From Teretinema sp942493045 (GTDB lineage Bacteria; Spirochaetota; Spirochaetia; Treponematales; Treponemataceae), in the NCBI GenBank assembly GCA_942493045.1, contig OW818665.1:2852001-2916000 (forward strand): a stretch of DNA of 64,000 nt, given 5' to 3'. Shown here in pieces: positions 37,209 to 45,347 of the stretch; position 1 is the stretch's first letter, and each line of letters begins with the position of its first letter. Position numbers and translations under genes: made by a program. The notes under the pieces were generated by a model. It was given only the letters and a program-made list of their open reading frames with translations, searched no databases and had not been told where the DNA came from.

Positions 37209-37934
37209 ATGAGTAAAATTACGAATGTCAGCTCCCCGCGGCAGAACCGCCTGCTTGCCGAATTACCCGAAGAAGACTATCAACGGCTACTGCCTTTCTT
37301 GACTCTTGTCGATCTGCCGTTGGGCAAGGTGATCTGTGAATCCGGCTGCAAGATCAGTCATGTGCTGTTTCCGACTACCGCGATTGTTTCTCTGCTGGCG
37401 GTAATGGAAAACGGCTCCTCGGCCGAGATCGCCGTGGTCGGCAATGACGGAATTGTCGGTATCGCGCTCTTTATGGGCGGGGAGTCCATGCCTAACAGAA
37501 CAGTGGTGCAGAGCGGGGGACTTGGATATCAGCTCAGCGATAAGCAGCTGAAGGCCGAATTCAACCGCTCCGGTAAGTTGCAGCATCTGCTGCTGCGCTA
37601 TACCATGGCCCTGCTGGCCCAGATGGCCCAAACCGCGGTCTGCAACCGGCATCATACAGTAGATCAGCAATTGTGCCGCTGGCTGCTGCTCAGTCTGGAC
37701 CGCCTGCCTTCCAATGAATTGAACATGACACAGGAACTGATTGCTAATATGCTGGGTGTGCGACGCGAAGGAGTTACCGAAGCCGCCGGCCGCTTACAGA
37801 CTGCCGGATTGATTTCCTACAGCCGCGGCCGCATCGTAATTCTGGACCGCCCGGGTTTGGAAGGGCGGGTCTGCGAATGCTACGCGGTGGTTAAAAGCGA
37901 GTTTGACCGGCTGCTGCCCAGTACCGCTGAGTAA
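37209..37934 (+). CDS. Crp/Fnr-family transcriptional regulator
   Basis: 241 residues. The N-terminal sensor half (about 10-150) has a cyclic-nucleotide-binding-type barrel, but the sugar-phosphate loop of true CRP is poorly conserved. The C-terminal helix-turn-helix (about 165-220) reads NMTQELIANMLGVRREGVTEAAGRLQ. No N-terminal cysteine cluster of the FNR type is present. Such proteins are often stress regulators next to Thivi_2564 and YtxH genes; here it stands between them, so it is a candidate regulator of this group and of the glucan synthase. Confidence 0.85.
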   Translation: MSKITNVSSPRQNRLLAELPEEDYQRLLPFLTLVDLPLGKVICESGCKISHVLFPTTAIVSLLAVMENGSSAEIAVVGNDGIVGIALFMGGESMPNRTVVQSGGLGYQLSDKQLKAEFNRSGKLQHLLLRYTMALLAQMAQTAVCNRHHTVDQQLCRWLLLSLDRLPSNELNMTQELIANMLGVRREGVTEAAGRLQTAGLISYSRGRIVILDRPGLEGRVCECYAVVKSEFDRLLPSTAE

Positions 37935-38014
37935 TGGTTTTTTTAAGCTGTAGGTGCGCTGGCGAACACTCCCGTACCGTTCCGCGAAGTATTTTTTATG
38001 TTGAGGTAATCAAT

Positions 38015-38260
38015 ATGACATTAATGGATTTAATGACCAGGGGTATGAGACCGCATCATGACGGCGAAGCTGTAAAAATTATTGTAGGTACCGGGTTGGG
38101 CCTGGTGCTTGGGGTACTGGCCGGTTTATTGTTCGCCCCCCGCTCGGGAGACTTGACCCGCCAGCTGGTAGTCGAAAACGCGCACGATGTCGCCGATATT
38201 GTCAAGAAAACAATTAAGACAGCCGTTCGGAGTGCCGCTACCCAGGTTCCGGAAGAATAA
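38015..38260 (+). CDS. YtxH-like membrane protein
   Basis: 81 residues: an N-terminal stretch, a glycine-rich membrane helix (about 20-42: IIVGTGLGLVLGVLAGLLFAP), then RSGDLTRQL typical of YtxH/gas-vesicle-like proteins (motif FAPRSG). The start at 38015 has TTGAGGT upstream; the longer frame from 37934 has no ribosome site and is rejected. General-stress protein family; function unknown. Confidence 0.75.
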   Translation: MTLMDLMTRGMRPHHDGEAVKIIVGTGLGLVLGVLAGLLFAPRSGDLTRQLVVENAHDVADIVKKTIKTAVRSAATQVPEE

Positions 38261-38272
38261 GGGAGGGTATGC

Positions 38273-38677
38273 ATGAGCGTCACATTTGATTTTATGCAGA
38301 TCGGAATAATACTTCTGTTTATTCTGGCTGTAGCGATAGCTGTGTATCTGTTAATCGCGATTAAAAACATGAATGCTTTTTTTAAGCGGGTAAATTTGAT
38401 AGCGGAACTCAACAGCGAAAATATCAATAAGACGCTGGCCCTGCTGCCGGACTGCACGCGCTCGGTCAATTCCGTGGCTGTCGGTTTGGGCAGCGGCATT
38501 CAGCGTGTTAACACTGTCGTTGATTCCTTGGATACGGTATTGATGGGTACGCTTTCCGCCGTCGGCAACGGCGCCGAAAACATTATGGATATTGCCTCTC
38601 TGATAGGTGGTCTTTTCCGCAATATTTTTTCGGGGATTTCACACCGTAAACCGCGCTCTAAAAAGAAAGCGGTATAA
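38273..38677 (+). CDS. membrane-anchored helical protein, DUF948-like
   Basis: 134 residues. An N-terminal membrane helix (about 8-30) is followed by amphipathic helices and a very basic end (RKPRSKKKAV). The organisation resembles the DUF948 partner of YtxH. It follows the YtxH-like gene by 12 bp with a GGGAGGG Shine-Dalgarno and ends at a bidirectional terminator. The family call is moderate; function unknown. Confidence 0.65.
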   Translation: MSVTFDFMQIGIILLFILAVAIAVYLLIAIKNMNAFFKRVNLIAELNSENINKTLALLPDCTRSVNSVAVGLGSGIQRVNTVVDSLDTVLMGTLSAVGNGAENIMDIASLIGGLFRNIFSGISHRKPRSKKKAV

Positions 38678-38702
38678 CGGAACTTGCTAAGCGCGAAAAA
38701 CA

Positions 38703-38744
38703 CAAAAAAGGGGCTGTCTGTTTTCAGACAGCCCTCTTTGTTTT
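38703..38744. terminator. bidirectional intrinsic terminator
   Basis: A perfect 10-bp stem (GGGCTGTCTG / CAGACAGCCC) with a TTTT loop, A-run on the left and T-rich run on the right. It lies between convergent genes and serves both. Confidence 0.85.
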
Positions 38745-39249
38745 ACCAGTGATGGAAGACCTTGGCTTCCAGGCTGGTGCGGATCAGACCATCGTCCCAG
38801 GCGCCCATCTGTACAAAAGCGGCTACGGCTTCTCCGATAAAGATTTCAACGCCACCGTCAGGAATGACGCGGGTGAGCGTGCACTCAATCCAGCCGACGC
38901 AGTCCGCCGGAATTCGCAGATCCATTTTTTCGGCGCTCAAGTAGGGTATGTCGAACTGCGTGAACTTGTCGACGTCGGGCGAAGATACCGAACCGCAGTT
39001 CTCTACCAGCGGAGCCTGCGAGGTATGCGGAATACAGACCGCGAACTGACCCGATTCCTTGACGTTGTGGGCGGTTTGATGGGTTGGATCGCACACAAAC
39101 AGCAGTCGGGTTACCGGTTCGTAGTCCACCGGGCAATTCCAGGCGATCGGGGCAAGGTCGTATTGTTTGCCCTTGGACGCCACCAGCACCAGAGGCCCCG
39201 GGTTTAAAAGCCGGTAAGCCTCGTCCAACGGAATGTTAAGGTACTTCAT
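38743..39249 (-). CDS. flavin reductase-like FMN-binding protein
   Basis: 168 residues of the flavin-reductase/HTP-type split barrel. LVASKGKQYDLAPIAWNCPV, then an SGQFAVCIPHTS-like segment and an ECTLTRVI strand fit the family (anaerobic type, often coupled to oxygen or NO reduction). Its neighbours are rubrerythrin and PerR, suggesting an oxidative-stress role. The ATG at 39249 has no real Shine-Dalgarno and stands 6 nt after a consensus promoter, so the mRNA is probably leaderless. Confidence 0.85.
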   Translation of the reverse strand: MKYLNIPLDEAYRLLNPGPLVLVASKGKQYDLAPIAWNCPVDYEPVTRLLFVCDPTHQTAHNVKESGQFAVCIPHTSQAPLVENCGSVSSPDVDKFTQFDIPYLSAEKMDLRIPADCVGWIECTLTRVIPDGGVEIFIGEAVAAFVQMGAWDDGLIRTSLEAKVFHHW

Positions 39250-39255
39250 ACCTGA

Positions 39256-39284
39256 AGTATAGGACTCCAGCGGCAGGCTGTCAA
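39256..39284 (-). promoter_or_regulatory. consensus promoter of the flavin reductase gene
   Basis: On the minus strand TTGACA (39284-39279), 17 bp, TATACT (39261-39256), then 6 nt and the ATG at 39249. The upstream T-run belongs to the rubrerythrin terminator. Confidence 0.75.
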
Positions 39285-39316
39285 AAAAAAGCCCGTCCCC
39301 GAAGGGGCGGGCTTTG
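39285..39316 (-). terminator. intrinsic terminator after rubrerythrin
   Basis: On the minus strand AAAGCCCG and CGGGCTTT arms with CCCC/GGGG inside (one bulged base) are followed by T8; the T-run abuts the -35 box of the next gene. Confidence 0.75.
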
Positions 39317-39397
39317 CTTAGGAATCGTATTGCCGCGAATCACGCGGCCGTTGAGTGGCGGACGCCGGGGCGTTTGGCCGCGCGCCGCTCTGCCTTT

Positions 39398-39973
39398 TTA
39401 CCAGTTTTCGCCGAGGCGTTCGAAGTAACCCTGGGGGTGGGCGCAGGCCGGGCAGGCTTTCGGGGCTTCTTTTCCGACATAAATGAAGCCGCAGTTGATA
39501 CATCTCCAGGTGGTCGGAGATTCCTGAACCCAGACGTCGTTATCGTCAATATGCTTGGCCAGGGCTTCATAGCGCTTGGCGTGCTGCTTTTCGGCTACGG
39601 CGATGTTTTCCATGACGATGGCCACGGTGTCAAAGCCTTCGGAGCGGGCGATTTTGGCGTAGTCGGGGTACATGTGCTGCCATTCGTGATTCTCGCCTTC
39701 GGCGGCCATGCGTAGATTTTCCCGTGTGGTGCCGATTACTCCGGCGCCGGCGGTGGTGGTAATGGTGACTTCTCCGCCCTCCAGGAATTTAAACAGGCGC
39801 TTGGCATGCTCTTTTTCCTGATCGGCGGTTTCGGTAAAAATTTGCGAGATCTGAATATAGCCTTCTTCCTTGGCCTTGCTGGCCCAGTAAGTATACTTGT
39901 TGCGCGCCATTGATTCGCCGATAAACGCTCCGACGATGTTTTTTTCGGTCTCGGTTCCCTTGATTGACTTCAT
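39398..39973 (-). CDS. rbr: rubrerythrin
   Basis: 191 residues; a non-haem diiron peroxidase that detoxifies hydrogen peroxide in anaerobes. A four-helix ferritin-like domain (1-145) has the diiron Glu/His ligands in GESMARNKY, DQEKEHAKRLF, ENHEWQHMY and AVAEKQHAKRYE. The C-terminal rubredoxin domain has two CxxC pairs, WRCINCGF and ACPACAH. It follows perR by 17 bp with a GGAGGAA Shine-Dalgarno. Confidence 0.96.
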   Translation of the reverse strand: MKSIKGTETEKNIVGAFIGESMARNKYTYWASKAKEEGYIQISQIFTETADQEKEHAKRLFKFLEGGEVTITTTAGAGVIGTTRENLRMAAEGENHEWQHMYPDYAKIARSEGFDTVAIVMENIAVAEKQHAKRYEALAKHIDDNDVWVQESPTTWRCINCGFIYVGKEAPKACPACAHPQGYFERLGENW

Positions 39974-39990
39974 GAATGTTCCTCCGTTAA

Positions 39991-40398
39991 TTAATTACCC
40001 GACGATTGGCAGTCGGGACAAATACCGATAAAATCCGTGCGGTGTGAGCGTACCCGGTAGCCGGTCATTTTTTCCGCTTCAGCTTCCCTGTCCTGGGCTG
40101 GCGGCAGCATCACGTCATCGATGCGCCCGCATTTTTCGCAGATTACATGGTAGTGCAGGCTGCAGTCGGCGTCATAATGATCCATGCCGCTACCGGAACG
40201 CAGCACCTGGATATCGCCCTGCTCGGCTAGCAATGCCAGATTGCGGTACACCGTACCCTGACTGAGCGCCGGGATGGACGGCTTCAGCTGTTCATAAATC
40301 CAGGCGGCTCCCGGGTGCGATTTGGTTGAACGCAGCAGGGTTAAGATGGCTGAGCGCTGCCGTGAGTTTTTCCGCAGGGGCTGATTCGATCTGATCAT
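39991..40398 (-). CDS. perR: Fur-family regulator, PerR-like
   Basis: 135 residues. Winged helix (about 10-80) with HPGAAWIYEQLK and SQGTVYRNLALLAEQG, then a dimerisation/metal half with the structural zinc cysteines CEKC and CPDC and the regulatory HYHVICEKCGRIDD region. It is placed as PerR because it is co-transcribed with rubrerythrin; a Fur or Zur role is not excluded. The frame extends to 40449 but that ATG lies in the promoter; 40398 gives a family-like N-terminus. Confidence 0.85.
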   Translation of the reverse strand: MIRSNQPLRKNSRQRSAILTLLRSTKSHPGAAWIYEQLKPSIPALSQGTVYRNLALLAEQGDIQVLRSGSGMDHYDADCSLHYHVICEKCGRIDDVMLPPAQDREAEAEKMTGYRVRSHRTDFIGICPDCQSSGN

Positions 40399-40417
40399 AA
40401 TGATAGCAATTCCTGTT

Positions 40418-40443
40418 ATTATAGTATCCGGCACACAGCCGTC
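40418..40443 (-). promoter_or_regulatory. promoter of perR-rbr
   Basis: On the minus strand TTGACA is followed after 17 bp by TACTAT, or after 20 bp by TATAAT (40423-40418). The short leader contains an AT-rich element around the ATG that could be a Fur/PerR-type operator, but I see no convincing full palindrome. Confidence 0.45.
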
Positions 40444-40562
40444 TGTCAACTGAATTTAACTATACAGCCAAAAAAACCAGATTGCAAGTTCGCGCCGCAA
40501 AGAATCCAGGATTCGAAACGCACCCGGAGGCAGGCGCTGTTTCCGGCTGGAACTATTTGTAT

Positions 40563-40568
40563 TATAAT
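40563..40568 (+). promoter_or_regulatory. -10 box of the hybrid-kinase gene (leaderless candidate)
   Basis: A perfect TATAAT ends 6 nt before the ATG at 40575, placing the expected transcription start on the A of ATG. There is no Shine-Dalgarno. The -35 is weak (TTTCCG at 40540). Confidence 0.6.
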
Positions 40569-40574
40569 AGTTAG

Positions 40575-43361
40575 ATGAAAAGCAGTGAAAACCCCGGTTT
40601 TTGGTCTTCGACATACCCAGGTCAGGTCTTGCGTGTGCTTCCCCTGGTAATGGGTATTCCTTTCAGCATGATCTTTTTTGGCGATTTTAACGGCGACACC
40701 GTTCATCTGGCCTTCGCGAAAAGCATGGCTTTGTTGATCGATCCCCGGTCCGCGGCGATTTTGGCGCTCACGCTCTTGGGCTCCGCCTTGATTATTCTGC
40801 GCTTTTTGCATCCGGTCATTCTGTTCAATCTCTGCTGTCAGCTTTCCCGGCCGGTTTCCCGGGAAGAAGCGGAGCAGGTAATACAGCGTTTTAATCATTT
40901 GCACTTCGTGACAATTTTGATTTCAGTGGTCGGTTTTGCCCTCGGGGATCTGCAGGCGGTTTTTTTCAATAAGGCTGAGATGCTGACTGGATTTCCGGCT
41001 GTTTTTATCGGGTTCAACGCCCTTTCGAAGGGTGTGCTGGTCGGCGTGATACTGTCGTTTAATCTTGAAAATATCCTGTTCAAGGCGAAGCAGAGAGCCT
41101 TGGCTCTTTATTCCGATATCAAACTGCAAAAGACCTCCCTTTACCGGAAGATATTCATGATTATCGGGGCGATTGTTTTTTTCTTTGTTTTGCAGCTTTT
41201 AAGTACCACCGCCCATTTTTTCGGCGCGGGTTCGCGCCTGCCGCTTCCGGTAAATTTCGGAAGTGATCTATCCACCTTTTTTCAGCAGTCTATCCAGAGA
41301 CAGTCCCTGCAGGGTTCGCTTGGGGTTTTTCTGGTGAAGATCACTTTGTATTTATTCTATGTGCTGGAATTGATGTATCAGATCAAGGGCTTGATCAAAC
41401 AGCCGCTGAAGACCATCGGGGAGCGGTTGTCCTCTCTGACATCCGGTTCGCCCCAGGACAGTCAGCCTATTGATATTTTATATAACGATGAATTCGCCGA
41501 GGTTTATTCTCAGCTGAATACACTCATCAAGCAGCAGCGCCGTGATCTGGAGTGTTCCAGTGTCCGGCTGGAAAAAATAGTTGAGCAGGCCGCCGACCCG
41601 ATAATTTCTTTTGACGGAACTGGGACTATTATGGTGTATAATCCGGCCGCCGAGCATTTTTTCGGCTATACCGCCGCGGAGATCAAAGGGAAAGTTCTCA
41701 CCAGTTTGATAGAGCTTACCGCCGGTGAAATGGCCGCCTGTGACGGGTGTTCTCCCGAGGAAGCCGTTATTGAGCATCTGTATGGACATCAAAACGGAAT
41801 TAAGCGTTTTACCGGCTTGCATAAAGACGGAACGCGTAAAATTTTTGAGAGTAATGTCAGCAAGACGGACAGTAACGGCACTACCGTGTACACGGCTATC
41901 ATCCGGGATATAGCCCAGCAGCTGGAAGCTGAAACACTGCTGACCAATGCCAAGAACGCGGCCGAAAGCGCCAACCGGCTGAAGAGCGAGTTCCTGGCCA
42001 ACATGAGCCATGAACTGCGTACGCCCCTGAACGCGGTGCTCGGCTTTACTCAACTGCTCAGTACCGATAAGAACCTCACTGAGGGACAACTCGAGAAAAT
42101 AAATATCGTCTCGCGCAGCGGAGAGCATCTGCTCTCGCTGATCAACGATATTCTGGACATTTCCAAGATTGAAGCCGGGAAGATCGAGCTTCACGAAACG
42201 GTGTTTTCGCTCACGCAATTTGTGGAGGATATCCGCGAGATGTTCTCGCTGCGCTGCAAGAAAAACGGGCTGTCGCTGTACGTGGAATTTTCCGGTGACC
42301 TGCCAGCTGCCGTAAAAGGCGATCTGGGAAAACTCAGGCAGGTGCTGATCAACCTGGTAGGCAATGCCATAAAATTCACGCGCGAAGGCGGGGTCGGAAT
42401 TCTGGTCGGTATGGATAAGGGCGAAATCCGCTTCGCGGTAACTGACTCCGGTAAGGGCATTCCGGCCGATGAGCTGGAACTGATCATGAAGCCGTTTACC
42501 CAATCGTCCATAACCGACAACGAAGGCGGCACCGGGTTGGGTCTGGCGATTTCATCGCGCTTTATACAGATGATGGGCGGACAGCTGTCGGTACACAGTG
42601 AGGTAGGCAAGGGCAGTACCTTCAGTTTCGCCGTACCCCTGCGGGAATCCGCTGAACTGCCGACTCCGCAGCAGACCGACGCTACACCCCTTGCCGTAAA
42701 GAAAGGCTCCGAGGTGACGGCCCTGATTGTCGATGACAAAGAGCTCAACCGTCTGGTGCTCAAGGAGATGCTGGAAGCCGCCGGCTTTATCACGGTAGAG
42801 GCGGAAAACGGCGCGGTCGCCGTGGAACGGGTCCGGGAATGCAACCCGCGGATTGTGTTTATGGATATCAAGATGCCGGTAATGGATGGCTATGAGGCGC
42901 TTCGCCGCATCAAGGCTGAGCAGTCAGGTTCCGCCATCGCGGTGTTCGCCCTGACGGCCAGCGCTTTTATCAATGATGAGCAGAAGATTCTGGCTTTTGG
43001 GTTTGACGGATTTCTGGCCAAGCCTTTTAAGCGCTCGGCTTTGTTTCAGCTGATCAAGGAACGCGCCGGTGTAGAACTGGAATATGAAAGCGTTAGCGAA
43101 CGTACCGCTTCGGAGATACCGGACGCGGACTCGATTGACTATAGCGCCGCGGCGGCGAATCTCGGACAGGAAACGCTGGAGGAGCTGGCCGACGCTGTCC
43201 AGATCAATGACTTTACCGGCATACAGCTGATCGCGGAAGAAAGAATCGCCGGGCGCGAGAGCCTTGGCGCTCTCGCCGCGCTGTTGCGCTATGCCGCGGG
43301 CAACTTCGATGAAGAGACGCTGAGCCGGGTGATATTAAATCTAGAGAAGGCCTTACCATGA
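40575..43361 (+). CDS. membrane hybrid sensor histidine kinase/response regulator
   Basis: 928 residues. About six N-terminal membrane helices (20-290), a short linker, a PAS domain (about 330-450, beginning VEQAADPIISFDGTGTIMVY in part), HisKA with SHELRTPLNAVLGF (phospho-His), HATPase with NLVGNAIKFT, DSGKGIP and GGTGLGLAIS, then a receiver domain (about 720-835) with the phospho-Asp in FMDIKMPVMDGYEAL, and a helical C-terminal tail of about 90 residues. It overlaps the downstream REC-cyclase gene by 4 bp, which is its likely output. The sensed signal is unknown. Confidence 0.92.
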   Translation: MKSSENPGFWSSTYPGQVLRVLPLVMGIPFSMIFFGDFNGDTVHLAFAKSMALLIDPRSAAILALTLLGSALIILRFLHPVILFNLCCQLSRPVSREEAEQVIQRFNHLHFVTILISVVGFALGDLQAVFFNKAEMLTGFPAVFIGFNALSKGVLVGVILSFNLENILFKAKQRALALYSDIKLQKTSLYRKIFMIIGAIVFFFVLQLLSTTAHFFGAGSRLPLPVNFGSDLSTFFQQSIQRQSLQGSLGVFLVKITLYLFYVLELMYQIKGLIKQPLKTIGERLSSLTSGSPQDSQPIDILYNDEFAEVYSQLNTLIKQQRRDLECSSVRLEKIVEQAADPIISFDGTGTIMVYNPAAEHFFGYTAAEIKGKVLTSLIELTAGEMAACDGCSPEEAVIEHLYGHQNGIKRFTGLHKDGTRKIFESNVSKTDSNGTTVYTAIIRDIAQQLEAETLLTNAKNAAESANRLKSEFLANMSHELRTPLNAVLGFTQLLSTDKNLTEGQLEKINIVSRSGEHLLSLINDILDISKIEAGKIELHETVFSLTQFVEDIREMFSLRCKKNGLSLYVEFSGDLPAAVKGDLGKLRQVLINLVGNAIKFTREGGVGILVGMDKGEIRFAVTDSGKGIPADELELIMKPFTQSSITDNEGGTGLGLAISSRFIQMMGGQLSVHSEVGKGSTFSFAVPLRESAELPTPQQTDATPLAVKKGSEVTALIVDDKELNRLVLKEMLEAAGFITVEAENGAVAVERVRECNPRIVFMDIKMPVMDGYEALRRIKAEQSGSAIAVFALTASAFINDEQKILAFGFDGFLAKPFKRSALFQLIKERAGVELEYESVSERTASEIPDADSIDYSAAAANLGQETLEELADAVQINDFTGIQLIAEERIAGRESLGALAALLRYAAGNFDEETLSRVILNLEKALP

Positions 43362-44392
43362 GTGAACAATCGCGCATTCTGATAGTGGATGATATTGAAG
43401 AGAACCTGAAGGTGCTGACCGAGACTCTGATCGAACAGGGTTTTTATCCGTTGCAGGCCAAGAGCGGCGAGCGGGCCATTCAGATCGCCAAAAAGGCGCG
43501 GCCGGACTTGATCCTCCTGGATATCAAGATGCCTGAAATGGACGGCTATGAAACCATCGCCGTCCTGAAGGCTGATCCGGACACTTGTGATATTCCGGTA
43601 ATTTTTCTTTCGGCGCTCAATCAGATTGAGGACAAGGTTAAGGGCTTCCGGTCGGGCGCCGTTGACTATGTTTCCAAACCTTTTCAAAAAGAAGAAGTCA
43701 TTGCCCGCGTGGGTACGCATTTGAAACTGCGGGCCGCGCAGCGGGCGGTGGAGGACGCGCGCGCCAAGTCCGAGAAACTGCTGCTTAATATTCTTCCGGT
43801 CGCGGTTGCCGAAGAGCTTAAGAATACCGGGAAAAGCGCGCCGCAGCTTTTTAGCGACGTGACTATTCTTTTTTCCGACCTTATCGATTTTACCGATAAG
43901 TCGGCCCGGCTTGACCCGGAGTCGCTGATAGGCGAGCTCAATGAACTATTTTCGGCTTTTGACCGGATCATGGCCGAACACGGTTGTGAACGAATTAAAA
44001 CCATCGGTGACGCCTATTTCGCGGTGAGTGGAATGCCGAAGCCCGACGCTGACCATGCGCTCAATATGGTGCGGGCCGCCCAGGCCATGATCGCTTTTCT
44101 GGAAGAGCGGAATAAGCAGGCCGCGGTGCGTTGGGAAATGCGCATCGGCATTCATTCCGGTCCGGTTGTGGCCGGCATCGTCGGGACCCATAAATATATC
44201 TACGATGTTTTCGGGGACGCGGTTAACACCGCCTCGCGCATGGAGTCCGCTTCCGAGCCGAACCGGATCAACCTTTCCGAGCAAACCCGCGATAAAGTGG
44301 CCGCTGTTGTGCGGACCGAGGCGCGCGAAGCGATTGCCGTCAAGGGTAAGGGTCTGATGAAAATGTTTTTTGTAGCGCAGGATGCACTTTGA
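43358..44392 (+). CDS. response regulator with adenylate/guanylate cyclase output domain
   Basis: 344 residues. The receiver domain (5-120) has IVDDIEENL and phospho-Asp in ILLDIKMPEMDGYE. A class III nucleotide cyclase domain (about 160-340) follows, with VTILFSDLIDFTD (metal Asp), KTIGDAYFAVSGMP and HSGPVVAGIVG, DVFGDAVNTASRME. It should make cAMP or cGMP under the control of the overlapping hybrid kinase. Two proteins with cyclic-nucleotide-binding folds in this window could be readers, though this is not shown. Confidence 0.93.
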   Translation: MSEQSRILIVDDIEENLKVLTETLIEQGFYPLQAKSGERAIQIAKKARPDLILLDIKMPEMDGYETIAVLKADPDTCDIPVIFLSALNQIEDKVKGFRSGAVDYVSKPFQKEEVIARVGTHLKLRAAQRAVEDARAKSEKLLLNILPVAVAEELKNTGKSAPQLFSDVTILFSDLIDFTDKSARLDPESLIGELNELFSAFDRIMAEHGCERIKTIGDAYFAVSGMPKPDADHALNMVRAAQAMIAFLEERNKQAAVRWEMRIGIHSGPVVAGIVGTHKYIYDVFGDAVNTASRMESASEPNRINLSEQTRDKVAAVVRTEAREAIAVKGKGLMKMFFVAQDAL

Positions 44393-44425
44393 TTTATTTT
44401 TTAATATAGGGCGGATTTTTCTGAT

Positions 44426-45319
44426 ATGTTCAACAACCATAGAAAGCTCACTTTCTTGATGATCATCGCCATGGTGCTGTGGGGCGGCAGCTGGGTTTCC
44501 GGCAAGATAGCGGCAACTTCCTTTCCGCCGATGCTGATGATATTCTGGCGCTATGCGCTGACTACCGTCAGCTTCATCCCGATGGTTTTCCTGTTTCGGC
44601 AAAGCCTTAAGGTTAGCCGACGCTCTTTTTTACTGCTGGTCGCGTCGGGCCTTGTGCTTTTTGGTTACAGCATTTTCTATTTTTCCGGCCTGGTGAACGG
44701 CCTGGCCGGCGCCGGCGGGGTGGTGGTAACCGGCCTTTCGCCGCTGTTAACATTTCTGTTGGTACTGCTCATCCAGCGTGTGCCGATCCGCCCCCTGCAG
44801 TCTGCCGGTTTGGCGGTGGGCGTTATCGGCGCGCTGACGATGTTGCGGGTTTGGAATTTCTCGGTGAGCGAACTGCTCTCCGGCGGAAATCTGTACTTCC
44901 TGGGCGCGGCCCTGCTGTGGGCGGCTCTGACCGTGCTCTCCGGTAAAATCCAGCAAAAGGTGCACTTCATTGTCTACAGCTTTTATTTGTACGCGATAGT
45001 GACTGTTCTGAGTCTGAGTTTTACCCTATTGGACGGCACTTTGGCGCTCACGCCGGTGACAGCGCCCTTCTGGCTGAACGCCCTGTATTTATCGATCGTT
45101 TCCAGCTCTTTGGCCGGAACGGTTTATTTTGTCTGTACGATGCGCCTGGGCTCGCGGACGGCCAGTTCGTTTATGTACCTCGTCCCGGTCAGCGCGCTGC
45201 TGTTCTCTTATCTGATCCTCGGTGAGATTCCGCCATGGAGCACAGTTACCGGCGGGGCGTTGGCGGTGGCCGCGGTCTATATAATCAACCGTTCCAGACT
45301 AGAGAAAAAAATTGCCTGA
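44426..45319 (+). CDS. EamA/DMT-family transporter
   Basis: 297 residues with ten hydrophobic helices in two repeated halves of five (EamA domain). Motifs such as MVLWGGSWVSGKI at the N-terminus and YLVPVSALLFSYLILGEIP near the end are typical. Likely exports or imports small metabolites; substrate unknown. It follows the cyclase gene by 33 bp and may be in the same transcript. Confidence 0.88.
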   Translation: MFNNHRKLTFLMIIAMVLWGGSWVSGKIAATSFPPMLMIFWRYALTTVSFIPMVFLFRQSLKVSRRSFLLLVASGLVLFGYSIFYFSGLVNGLAGAGGVVVTGLSPLLTFLLVLLIQRVPIRPLQSAGLAVGVIGALTMLRVWNFSVSELLSGGNLYFLGAALLWAALTVLSGKIQQKVHFIVYSFYLYAIVTVLSLSFTLLDGTLALTPVTAPFWLNALYLSIVSSSLAGTVYFVCTMRLGSRTASSFMYLVPVSALLFSYLILGEIPPWSTVTGGALAVAAVYIINRSRLEKKIA

Positions 45320-45341
45320 CTGAGGCCGGGAGCAGTATATT
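45312..45341 (+). promoter_or_regulatory. promoter of the MFS gene (leaderless candidate)
   Basis: TTGCCT (45312-45317), 18 bp, TATATT (45336-45341), then 6 nt to the ATG at 45348. No Shine-Dalgarno. Confidence 0.55.
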
Positions 45342-45347
45342 CTGGAA

